Source: JAVBOP01 sp031550405 (GTDB taxonomy: Bacteria; Bacteroidota; Ignavibacteria; Kapaibacteriales; UBA2268). Taken from it: a stretch of 6,467 nt of DNA. A program made the translations under genes and the position numbers. Under the pieces are notes generated by a model. The model was not told the origin of the DNA and made no database searches. It worked only from the letters and a program-made list of their open reading frames with translations. Shown one piece after another: positions 1 through 5,688 of the stretch (positions within the stretch are counted from its first letter, which is position 1; every line of letters starts with the position of its first letter). Where the stretch lies: the NCBI GenBank assembly GCA_031550405.1, contig JAVBOP010000093.1, positions 1-6,467 of the forward strand, written 5' to 3'.

Positions 1-45
1 ATTAACAAAAATTAATAAAGCAGTCGCTAAAATAAAATTTTTCAT
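1..45 (-). CDS. N-terminus of an exported protein (partial, runs off left edge)
   Basis: Only 15 codons lie in the window, reading MKNFILATALLIFVN from an ATG at 45-43. A Lys-Asn start followed by an unbroken hydrophobic run is the beginning of a Sec signal peptide or N-terminal membrane anchor. The start is supported by an AAAGGA Shine-Dalgarno-like sequence on the minus strand, about 9 nt upstream of the ATG (around plus positions 55-60). It is divergent from recO, with about 145 bases between the two starts, so both promoters must lie there. The mature protein is outside the window, so no function can be given. A short spurious frame is possible, but the start, ribosome-binding site and signal sequence together make a real gene likely. 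Confidence 0.6.
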   Translation of the reverse strand, partial: MKNFILATALLIFVN

Positions 46-190
46 TTTGAAATTTCCTTTGATAATAATAGTGAAATTAATATTAAAGGCAAATATACAA
101 AAAATAATTCTTCTGTTAATGCGCAAGAAACGATTAGCGATTGTTCAAATAAAATTTTATAAATTGGCATTTTTTTCCGTATTTTTGGGC

Positions 191-907
191 ATGATAGTTG
201 AAACGGAAGCTGTGGTCTTACAAGTGAGGAAGTTTGGCGATACAAGCAAAATCGCAGTGCTTTACACCAAGGAAATGGGAAAAATATCAATTATTGCCAA
301 AGGCGCATTTACCTCTAAAAGCAGGTTTGGTGCGGCATTAGAGCCATTATCTTATGTCCATCTCTCATTTTATCAAAAAAATACAGACTCGCTGCATTTG
401 CTGAAAACTATTGAAATAGCTGAACCATTTAACAGGATTGCCAAAAATTATGATACGGTTATTGCGGGATTTACTGTTTTAGAATTTTTGAGTAGCGTAC
501 AAGCCGATAATCATTCTAATTACGATGTTTTTAATACGCTTATAATATATTTAAAGCAGTTGAATTATGATGCAAACAGTTTTTCAACAAGTACGATATT
601 TTTATTCAGACTGGCAGATGCAATTGGTTACCGTATTGATTTTAATTTCATAACTAGCATATATAACAATGAATTAGAGAAAATCAAAATCTCTCTGGAA
701 AACGCCCAGCCAGTGCTTATAGCAAAAAATGCAAATTATCATCAGCTTTCAGTAGAATTATTAAAAAAAATTAATTTTTTACTTCATAATAGCAATATCA
801 TGCTAACCAGTAATGAATTTAAAGAGATAGCTATTTTTTTCCGTATATTTTTCTCTTTCCATTTGGATAAAAAAATCACCATAAAATCTATCGACCTGCT
901 GCTATAA
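191..907 (+). CDS. recO: DNA repair protein RecO
   Basis: RecO works with RecF and RecR to displace SSB and load RecA on single-stranded gaps; it also anneals DNA strands. The 238-residue product opens with MIVETEAVVLQVRKFGDTSK, the typical first strand of the RecO OB-fold (about residues 1-78), followed by GKISIIAKGA and SKSRFGAALEPLSYV, both family hallmarks. Residues from about 80 on form the helical C-terminal domain. The length is normal for the family. The frame is open further upstream to an ATG at 47, but the extra 48 residues are Lys/Ile/Leu-rich and unlike RecO, so I choose the ATG at 191, where similarity begins. No Shine-Dalgarno sequence is visible. There is no cysteine anywhere, so the CxxC zinc finger of many RecO proteins is missing. 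Codons are very AT-rich. The first 65 residues resemble Chlorobi/Ignavibacteria-type RecO from memory. Confidence 0.9.
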   Translation: MIVETEAVVLQVRKFGDTSKIAVLYTKEMGKISIIAKGAFTSKSRFGAALEPLSYVHLSFYQKNTDSLHLLKTIEIAEPFNRIAKNYDTVIAGFTVLEFLSSVQADNHSNYDVFNTLIIYLKQLNYDANSFSTSTIFLFRLADAIGYRIDFNFITSIYNNELEKIKISLENAQPVLIAKNANYHQLSVELLKKINFLLHNSNIMLTSNEFKEIAIFFRIFFSFHLDKKITIKSIDLLL

Positions 908-1015
908 TACCATTTTTATGCCCAAAGTATGGCAATGGGACATGCCCTCCTTGCTTATGTTTATTATTTATGCTCAACCATCATCAATATATGTTAATTA
1001 ATCCTAAAACACCCC

Positions 1016-1088
1016 AGCTTGTCTTCCCAAGCTCCCTGAGCCTGTCGAAGGGGAATAGCAGCTTTCAGCTGCCCCCCTCTACAAGAGG
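1016..1088. repeat. Cluster of four small inverted repeats, likely a dispersed intergenic element
   Basis: Four hairpin-forming units lie almost end to end. The first is AGCTTG/CAAGCT (1016-1021 and 1028-1033, 6-nt loop). The second is a motif at 1031-1053 containing CCCTGAGCCTGTCGAAGGG. It pairs CCCT with AGGG around possible tandem G-A mismatches. The third is GCAGCT/AGCTGC (1058-1063 and 1067-1072, 3-nt loop). The fourth is CCTCT/AGAGG (1076-1080 and 1084-1088). This stretch is far more GC-rich than its surroundings. I recall the CCTGAGCCTGTCGAAGG motif as a short palindromic repeat scattered through many unrelated bacterial genomes, so this is probably one copy of a dispersed element. No protein or terminator T tract goes with it. 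Confidence 0.6.
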
Positions 1089-1191
1089 AAAATGTGTAAC
1101 TACCAATATTTGCAGGACGTTATACATTCCATTTTACCTGAAGGAGGTAGTTTTTTAGTATAGCCTATTAAACTGAAAGTGATAGCTGTTG

Positions 1192-1222
1192 GGTATTGGA
1201 TGCCGGCAGGATAATACCGGCA
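1192..1222. repeat. Two overlapping, mutually exclusive dyads
   Basis: GGTATT (1192-1197) can pair with AATACC (1213-1218), enclosing the 8-base palindrome TGCCGGCA (1201-1208). Alternatively TGCCGG (1201-1206) can pair with CCGGCA (1217-1222). The two stems share bases 1217-1218 and 1201-1206 and cannot form together. The element lies 105 bases before the peptidase start. No T tract follows, so it is not a simple terminator. It may be an operator, an RNA switch or repeat debris. Confidence 0.4.
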
Positions 1223-1306
1223 ACTTCTCCTTTATGTAAGTGCAATATTTTACTGTGGATGTTTTGGGAAAATATGTTATATTAATCTCTATGGATTTTG
1301 TTAAAT

Positions 1307-1314
1307 TAATTTTG
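1307..1314 (+). promoter_or_regulatory. Possible Bacteroidota-type -7 box before the peptidase gene
   Basis: TAATTTTG matches the TAnnTTTG consensus of the Bacteroidota housekeeping sigma factor and lies 13 bases before the ATG at 1328. No convincing -33 TTG/TTTG element sits 17-21 bases upstream. Transcription from here would leave only a few bases of leader. Such boxes occur by chance in AT-rich DNA, so this is a weak call. Confidence 0.3.
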
Positions 1315-1327
1315 CATTAAAACAATT

Positions 1328-3394
1328 ATGAAAAAATTTTTATTATTCTCGGCCATTGCAGCGATTATGGTTTCAGGCTGCATAAATAAAAAAACAGAAG
1401 TCGAAAAAGAACACGGCAATGCCGCTGCAGTTATCGACCAAAAAACAATCAACGAGCTGATTGATGCTATGGCGCAGGGACATGAAGCCCAGCGCCAAAG
1501 GATAGAGCGCGGCGTTAATCAGACGGCAATGCTGTGGCGGGAGGAAGACGGCAGCAGCGATGATTTCAAGGCGTTTTGCCAGAAGGCATTTATTTATGAT
1601 GATACCGAACTGGAGAAGATGTTCAATAGCGTCTCAATGCACTACGAAACGATTCTCGGGCATTTCAATAAAATTTCTCTGGACTTGAAGCGCCCTGTGC
1701 ATCTTGAAGGCTATAATACGACGGCAATAGATGAGATATTTGCTGGTTACGACCCGTATGCCAATATCCAAAATGATTTTTACAGGAACAGGATTGCATT
1801 CCATATCGCACTGAATTTCCCGCATTATACGCTGGCGGAAAAAGAGGAAATGGGCGAAAAATGGACTCGCAAAGAGTGGGCTTATGCGCGCATGGGCGAT
1901 ATGTTCACCTCGAGAATACCAGCCGATTTGCTGCAAAAATTTTCGGTCGTGATGGCAAATGCCGACAACTATATCTCCAACTATAACATATACATGGGCA
2001 ATTTGCTTGATGATAACGGCAAGACCAGTTTTCCTGCCGATCTGAAGCTAATATCCCATTGGAACTTGCGAGATGAACTCAAATCGCATTATGACGGCAC
2101 TGAAGAAGGCTTGAAAAAACAGCGCATGGTATATGACGTTATGCAGCGGATTATCAAGCAGGAAATACCCGAAACCATTATAAACAGCAACAAGTACCAG
2201 TGGAATCCAACAACGAATAAGGTGTATGAAAGCGGCAATGAAATTGCATCTTCGCCCGAGCCAAACACAAGGTATCAGCATTTGTTGAATAGCTTTAATG
2301 CAAATGTAGAGATAGACAAATACCGCCCCGGCGTTGGCAATTACATAAATGCCAAATTTGACGAAGAGTTGGAGATACCGCAGGCTAAGGTAGAGAAAAT
2401 GTTCGTTGATTATATCTCATCGCCTCAAATCAAGGCAGTGGCTGAAATCATCAAAAAACGGCTGGGGCGCAATCTCGAACCGTTTGATATATGGTATGAC
2501 GGCTTCAAAACCCGCAGCACGCTCAATCAGGAGGAATTAAGCAGAAAAACAGCAGCACTGTATCCCAATCCTGCGGCATTAGAAAAAGATATACCTAACA
2601 TATTGATAAAATTAGGATTTAAGAAAGATAAAGCTCTCGAAATAGCATCCCATATTGCGGTAGATCCATCAAAAGGGGCAGGGCATGCCTGGGGTGCTGA
2701 TATGAAAGGCGAAAAGGCGCATTTGCGTACGCGTATCAGCGGTAACGGCATGGATTATAAGGGATATAACATTGCCATACATGAACTGGGACATAATGTT
2801 GAGCAAACTCTATCGCTGTATGATGTTGATTACTGGGTATTGCGCGGAGTCCCGAACACAGCGTTTACTGAGGCATGGGCATTTACTTTCCAGCACAGAG
2901 ACTTGCAGCTGCTCGGCATAAAAAGCAATAACCCTGACAAAGAGGCTTTGGATGTATTGGATAACTGCTGGGCAACATACGAAATTATGGGTGTATCGCT
3001 CGTCGACCAGCGCGTGTGGCAATGGATGTATGACAATCCTGATTGCAATGCCGAGGGACTAAAGAATGCCGCTGTTAAAATAGCGATAGATGTCTGGAAT
3101 GAGTATTATGCTCCTGTTTTTGGCGTCAAGGATTCCCCGATTTTGGCAATATATTCGCACATGATAGACTATCCGCTGTATTTGTCGGCATATCCTATCG
3201 GGCATTTGATTGAGTTCCAGATGAGTGAATATATGGCAGATAAGAACTTGGGCGATGAAATGCAAAGGATATGCACACAAGGCAAACTCATTCCAGAGCT
3301 GTGGATGAAAAAAGCCGTCGGCGAGGAATTATCCGCCAAGCCGTTGCTGCACAAAGCACAATTCGCTATTGACCATATCAACAAAAAGCAATAA
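1328..3394 (+). CDS. Lipoprotein zinc metallopeptidase, gluzincin with M3/M2-like motif
   Basis: The 688-residue product starts with a type II signal peptide: MKKFLLF, a hydrophobic core, then the lipobox VSGC with Cys18 as the lipidation site, so it should be anchored in an envelope membrane. The catalytic motif HELGH lies at residues 485-489. NTAFTEAWAF follows, placing a candidate third zinc ligand at Glu515, 30 residues after the first His. That spacing matches thimet-type M3 peptidases and is near that of M2 (ACE-like) enzymes. The C-terminal part (about 600-670, with YPLYLSAYPIGHLIEFQ and WMKKAVGEEL) resembles the helical substrate-cleft region of those families. The expected role is hydrolysis of peptides in the periplasm or at the cell surface; the substrate is unknown. 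The ATG at 1328 is set by the signal peptide; no Shine-Dalgarno sequence is present. It is monocistronic by context, with a long spacer before it and a hairpin terminator after it. Its GC content is higher than recO's. Exact family membership is uncertain. Confidence 0.8.
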   Translation: MKKFLLFSAIAAIMVSGCINKKTEVEKEHGNAAAVIDQKTINELIDAMAQGHEAQRQRIERGVNQTAMLWREEDGSSDDFKAFCQKAFIYDDTELEKMFNSVSMHYETILGHFNKISLDLKRPVHLEGYNTTAIDEIFAGYDPYANIQNDFYRNRIAFHIALNFPHYTLAEKEEMGEKWTRKEWAYARMGDMFTSRIPADLLQKFSVVMANADNYISNYNIYMGNLLDDNGKTSFPADLKLISHWNLRDELKSHYDGTEEGLKKQRMVYDVMQRIIKQEIPETIINSNKYQWNPTTNKVYESGNEIASSPEPNTRYQHLLNSFNANVEIDKYRPGVGNYINAKFDEELEIPQAKVEKMFVDYISSPQIKAVAEIIKKRLGRNLEPFDIWYDGFKTRSTLNQEELSRKTAALYPNPAALEKDIPNILIKLGFKKDKALEIASHIAVDPSKGAGHAWGADMKGEKAHLRTRISGNGMDYKGYNIAIHELGHNVEQTLSLYDVDYWVLRGVPNTAFTEAWAFTFQHRDLQLLGIKSNNPDKEALDVLDNCWATYEIMGVSLVDQRVWQWMYDNPDCNAEGLKNAAVKIAIDVWNEYYAPVFGVKDSPILAIYSHMIDYPLYLSAYPIGHLIEFQMSEYMADKNLGDEMQRICTQGKLIPELWMKKAVGEELSAKPLLHKAQFAIDHINKKQ

Positions 3395-3420
3395 TACTTT
3401 TGTTTAGCACCATAATCACT

Positions 3421-3463
3421 ATTCCCCTGAGTTCAACATTTATGAACTTAGGGGGATGATTTT
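3421..3463 (+). terminator. Intrinsic terminator of the peptidase gene
   Basis: It begins 26 bases after the stop codon. A 15-bp stem pairs 3421-3435 (core CCCCTGAGTTCA) with 3443-3457 (core TGAACTTAGGGG), with two wobble pairs and a 7-base loop, ACATTTA. The trailing tract is GATTTTAT, a modest U-run. The stem is long and stable enough that termination is likely despite the short T tract. Confidence 0.7.
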
Positions 3464-3587
3464 ATGCGGGACGAAGCGACCGTGCAGTGTGGCTAACCCC
3501 ATTTCTTTATAATCATAAGGTGATTATATACTAATTTATACTAAACACTAAAATAAGAAATCAATACATAGAATATATAAATAAAAT

Positions 3588-3615
3588 ACCAGTATATGCA
3601 ATTCCATATACTGGT
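3588..3615. repeat. Perfect 11-bp inverted repeat
   Basis: ACCAGTATATG (3588-3598) and CATATACTGGT (3605-3615) are exact reverse complements around the 6-base loop CAATTC. The plus-strand side is followed by GCGC, not T, so it would not terminate plus-strand transcription. The minus-strand side is followed by a T/A-rich tail (ATTTTATTTA), so weak termination of leftward transcripts is possible. A protein-binding operator is the alternative. Confidence 0.65.
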
Positions 3616-3629
3616 GCGCAATAAAACTT

Positions 3630-3676
3630 AGGTCAATAGATCTAATACTAAACTTATAGTATCAAATCAAAGACCT
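3630..3676. repeat. Nested three-level dyad
   Basis: AGGTC (3630-3634) pairs with GACCT (3672-3676). Inside it GAT (3639-3641) can pair with ATC (3666-3668), and inside that ATACTA (3645-3650) pairs with TAGTAT (3657-3662) around the loop AACTTA. The order is consistent with one long imperfect hairpin. In AT-rich DNA part of this is expected by chance. No known RNA family is recognised. Confidence 0.35.
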
Positions 3677-3803
3677 TGAGGTGCTACTTTATACATGTTA
3701 TGTAACACTCAAAAAGCTTTATTGATACTATTATTAAGGGTTTTAATATGATTTTTCATAATGTATCCTTAAAAAGTATTTAATGCCAACTTATAGTTAA
3801 TTA

Positions 3804-3840
3804 AATTCTACAAGAATAGTTAGCAAAATCTTATAGAATT
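3804..3840. repeat. Imperfect inverted repeat, 11 of 12 bp
   Basis: AATTCTACAAGA (3804-3815) and TCTTATAGAATT (3829-3840) are reverse complements except for one mismatch, with a 13-base loop. It lies directly before the terminator-like hairpin at 3847. It may mark an old element boundary or simply be a structured 3' end of a lost gene. Confidence 0.45.
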
Positions 3841-3846
3841 AGTATG

Positions 3847-3881
3847 AGACCTATCAAGTAAAATTTGACAAGTCTTTTTTT
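3847..3881 (+). terminator. Terminator-like hairpin with a T7 tract, no gene attached
   Basis: AGAC (3847-3850) pairs with GTCT (3872-3875), and TATCAAG (3852-3858) pairs imperfectly with TTTGACA (3864-3870), with C-A mismatches. The hairpin runs straight into seven Ts (3875-3881). This is the usual shape of an intrinsic plus-strand terminator, but no intact plus-strand gene ends just upstream. It may be what remains of a deleted gene. Confidence 0.45.
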
Positions 3882-4069
3882 ATAAAAATAACATTATTTT
3901 TTCATTCCAGCTTTATTTTCCAATTTTTACGCCTCTCTAATTTCGTCCTAAAAGCTCTCTAATTACCATATAAATAAATAGCTTAGCACAGTTGTTGCAT
4001 ATATTATAAATTAGTCTAACAGCCAAAATAGTTGCTGCAACACAATTTAAATCATTATAATTTCATATA

Positions 4070-5035
4070 GTTACATCATTTGAAAATAATGCATAAAAAT
4101 TCTGCCCAAATCGTGGGTCAAAACGCGCACAAAAATATGGATTTGTTAATAAAATTCAGCGTTATAATTGCAATTCTTGCGGTCTTCAATTTCTGCCTCA
4201 AAATCGCTTAAAATCTGCCGAAATTTGGGATGAATATACGGTAGAAAACAAACTTATGCTCAGCTTGCAGCGAAATATAAGTGTTCAAAACGTACAATCC
4301 AGCGAAAAATAAATAGTTATCACTCTAAGCTCAACGATACCAACGTATTAGATGCGAATGCTTTGTTGTGTACTACATATTTTGGTCGCAATTTTGGTGT
4401 CATGATTTTTATGGATAGTTTTAGCGGTCAAGTTCTTTATTATCAATATGTTAGTTACGAAACTAATGCATTTTATGGGCAAGGAATAGAATTAATAAAA
4501 TTTAATAACATCTCAATTCAAAGCATAATTTGCGATGGTCGAAAAGGTCTTTTTAAGCTATTTCCAGACGTTCCGGTTCAGATGTGTCAGGTTTCATCAG
4601 AGCCAGATAATTACGCGATATTTGACCAAAAGACCGAAGTTAGAGGCAGCAAAAGAATTGCGTACATTATCGCTGCAACTTGCTGTAATAGATAGAGTTA
4701 ACTTTGAAAATGAGCTTGAAAAATGGCATTTAAAGCGGGAATATTTAATGAACGAACGTTCATTATCGTCAAAAACAGGCAAAAGTTTTTACACTCACAA
4801 ACGACTTAGAAGTGCCTATTTTAGCTTGAAAAACAATCTGTCATATTTATTTAACCATTTGGAATATAAGGAATTAGGTGTTCCAAATACAATCAATATG
4901 TTAGATGGATCTTTCTCTGATTTGAAGAACAAATTGCGTAATCACAACGGCTTAAATTTGGAGCGCAAGAAGAAATTCATCGAAGATTTTTTCAGCAACA
5001 GAAACAAAAAAAACAGAGGTTTGACATAGGGTAAC
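4070..5035 (+). mobile_element. Degenerate insertion sequence, IS256-like (variant Zn-binding type)
   Basis: The span is set by the transposase remnant (4089-5029) and by a pair of imperfect ends just outside it. The left end, GTTACATCATTTGAAA (4070-4085), matches the reverse complement of the right end (5020-5035), GTTACCCTATGTCAAA, at 11 of 16 positions. The resulting size of about 0.97 kb with a transposase of about 313 codons fits small one-gene elements. No target-site duplication is visible next to these ends, so the boundaries are tentative. The element should be immobile. Confidence 0.5.
4089..5029 (+). pseudogene. Broken IS256-family transposase, variant Zn-binding type
   Basis: Joining three shifted frames gives a near full-length transposase. 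The first segment (about 4097-4245) reads KFCPNRGSKRAQKYGFVNKI then a CNSC knuckle: an N-terminal zinc ribbon whose first CPxC has become CPNR. The second (4246-4590) carries the HTH-like KQTYAQLAAKY, then TTYFGRNFG and ICDGRKGLF. The third (4591-5029) has FHQSQIITRYLTKRPKLEAA, GKSFYTHKRLRSAY and DLKNKLRNHNGL, the last two being family signatures as I recall them. The breaks are near the A-run at 4095-4099, at 4244-4248 (one base lost) and at 4590-4591 (one G gained). The expected first catalytic Asp before TTYFG is Cys (4369-4371); the second Asp remains (4534-4536); the catalytic Glu appears as Asp in NMLDG (4904-4906). It is inactive by any reading. Confidence 0.85.
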
Positions 5036-5251
5036 CTATTGTTATAAAACATAATTACAAAGAATGCAGCATCTATTTTGTCTATTAAGCTTTTTTTATA
5101 ATTATTTTTGAAGTTTTTTTTAAATTTGACAGCATTAACATCTTTTTTATATGGGACTTACGGGCGATTTTAACTTTTGATTTAAATTTACGGATACAAT
5201 AATTTCGAAAAGTAAAATAAGAATGTTTTTTATTAAATTTTTGATTAACAA
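5036..5251. other. AT-rich non-coding spacer with T tracts
   Basis: No gene was seen. T tracts lie at 5091-5097 (T7), 5105-5109 (T5), 5114-5121 (T8) and 5143-5148 (T6). The first three are spaced close to a helical turn, so the DNA may be bent. AAATTTGACA at 5122-5131 exactly repeats 3861-3870 on the other side of the insertion sequence, and both copies are followed by TCTTTTTT. Confidence 0.5.
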
Positions 5252-5472
5252 TTAGCAATAATTCCTTATATATAGCAATACTGCTACTCGAATTTGTAGG
5301 AATTTTTCTGCAAAAGTATACTCCTCTGGACTAAAAATAGAATACCGCCATTTAAGTACTTTGTACACCAAATACTTAGAGTATTTTTACTCACCTTTAA
5401 GATATGGCGAAGCGAGTTGAGTGTGATTTTGCCTGCATATTTTTTTAATATTTTTTTTAAGATCTCGTTCAT
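5252..5472 (-). pseudogene. Small helix-turn-helix protein, frameshifted
   Basis: The gene starts at an ATG at 5472-5470. The first segment has a charged N-terminus (MNEILKKILKKYAGK) and a clear HTH pattern, TLNSLRHILKVSKNTLSIW (about residues 17-35), of the kind found in small DNA-binding proteins and in N-termini of some transposases. That frame runs to a stop at 5284-5286 with an unconvincing tail. A better continuation is in another frame from 5353: KWRYSIFSPEEYTFAEKFLQ onward, ending at a stop at 5252-5254 and giving about 73 residues in total. The switch falls at about 5351-5355, in TTAAA. The total of 221 bases is not a multiple of three, which fits one lost or gained base. A TAnnTTTG box lies 41 bases upstream. 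No known family is recognised; a 62-residue intact protein from the first frame alone is the alternative. Confidence 0.5.
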
Positions 5473-5512
5473 TCTCTACAACATTAATGATTTTTATCTT
5501 AGAATCTATATG

Positions 5513-5520
5513 CAAATATA
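5513..5520 (-). promoter_or_regulatory. -7 box candidate for the leftward HTH gene
   Basis: On the minus strand this reads TATATTTG, an exact TAnnTTTG match. It predicts a start site around 5507 and a leader of about 35 bases before the ATG at 5472. No clear -33 TTTG lies upstream, so the call rests on the -7 box and its sensible distance. Confidence 0.4.
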
Positions 5521-5528
5521 ACGTTTTT

Positions 5529-5556
5529 TTTGGGAAATAAAATAACTATAAATTTG
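5529..5556 (+). promoter_or_regulatory. Rightward promoter candidate, TTTG-N16-TAAATTTG
   Basis: TTTG at 5529-5532 and TAAATTTG at 5549-5556 match the Bacteroidota -33 and -7 elements with a 16-base spacer, slightly short of the usual 17-20. Transcription would start near 5563 and enter the short HTH-like frame at 5595. The small dyad GATAT/ATATC (5568-5572 and 5579-5583) lies just after the predicted start and could be an operator. Confidence 0.4.
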
Positions 5557-5594
5557 TACTAGCAAATGATATAAAAAGATATCAAAGTCGTGAA

Positions 5595-5651
5595 ATGAAA
5601 TATGTATTAAGTCATAAACAGTTGGCGGAAGTGCTGATAGTTTCGGTTTGA
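5595..5651 (+). pseudogene. Truncated HTH-like peptide
   Basis: The frame reads MKYVLSHKQLAEVLIVSV and then TGA, only 18 residues. The segment KQLAEVLIVSV looks like the first half of a helix-turn-helix (compare the usual LAEVLGVSxRT pattern). After the TGA the frame continues TGIVK, so a single C-to-T change (CGA to TGA) could have cut a longer HTH. The remaining frame soon becomes non-coding AT-rich sequence, so little of the original gene is left. The promoter candidate at 5529-5556 points into it. No Shine-Dalgarno sequence is present. It could be a chance match, as the stretch is very short. Confidence 0.25.
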
Positions 5652-5662
5652 ACAGGTATTGT

Positions 5663-5688
5663 AAAAATAAATTTTAATAATTATTTTT
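5663..5688 (-). terminator. AT-only hairpin at the 3' end of the leftward gene
   Basis: AAAAATAA (5663-5670) and TTATTTTT (5681-5688) are exact reverse complements around a 10-base AT loop. The element overlaps the proposed stop codon at 5681-5683. The stem has no G or C, so it would be weak; it is a possible terminator only by position. Confidence 0.2.

Larger units (their letters stand above)
908..1327. other. Non-coding spacer between recO and the peptidase gene
   Basis: No believable gene was seen in these 420 bases. The 62-codon plus-strand frame at 970-1158 runs through a hairpin repeat and has low-complexity composition, so it is not called. The spacer holds the hairpin array at 1016-1088, two competing dyads at 1192-1222, and a promoter-like box just before the peptidase start. 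There is no strong terminator after recO. The only candidates are short GGCA/TGCC and ATGCCC/GGGaCAT pairings around 918-946 with no T tract. Confidence 0.6.
3464..4069. other. Non-coding, dyad-rich AT-rich spacer
   Basis: No reading frame longer than a few dozen codons looks coding in these 606 bases. A GC-rich patch (about 3466-3500, containing CGGGACGAAGCGACCG) follows the terminator and stands out from the surroundings. To its right come ATACTAA direct repeats (3528-3534, 3538-3544, with a related ACACTAA at 3545-3551), a perfect 11-bp inverted repeat (3588-3615), a nested dyad (3630-3676), an 11-of-12-bp inverted repeat (3804-3840) and a terminator-like hairpin (3847-3881). Bases 3890-4069 show only weak signals, including TGTTGCA/TGCAACA at 3993-3999 and 4036-4042. 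Confidence 0.6.

Noticed and set aside
180..187. TATTTTTG as a recO promoter -7 box
   Set aside because: It matches TAnnTTTG but would start transcription at or after the ATG at 191; a chance hit in AT-rich DNA.
47..190. N-terminal extension of recO from the ATG at 47 (or 119)
   Set aside because: The extra residues are a Lys/Ile/Leu-rich translation of AT-rich DNA with no RecO similarity; RecO homology starts exactly at the ATG at 191.
42..290. 82-codon minus-strand frame across the recO start
   Set aside because: It is antisense to recO, overlaps the 1-45 signal-peptide gene start, and has no family features.
970..1158. 62-codon plus-strand frame
   Set aside because: It is built from the hairpin array (the SLSLSKG translation comes from the palindromic repeat) and lacks coding character.
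1634..1936. Minus-strand frames inside the peptidase gene (also 2048-2281, 2527-2751, 2810-3048, 3059-3384)
   Set aside because: All are antisense shadows of the well-supported 1328-3394 gene.
3528..3551. CRISPR-like or iteron array from the ATACTAA repeats
   Set aside because: There are only two exact copies and one variant, with 7-10-base spacing in AT-rich DNA; no spacer structure or neighbouring cas or rep gene.
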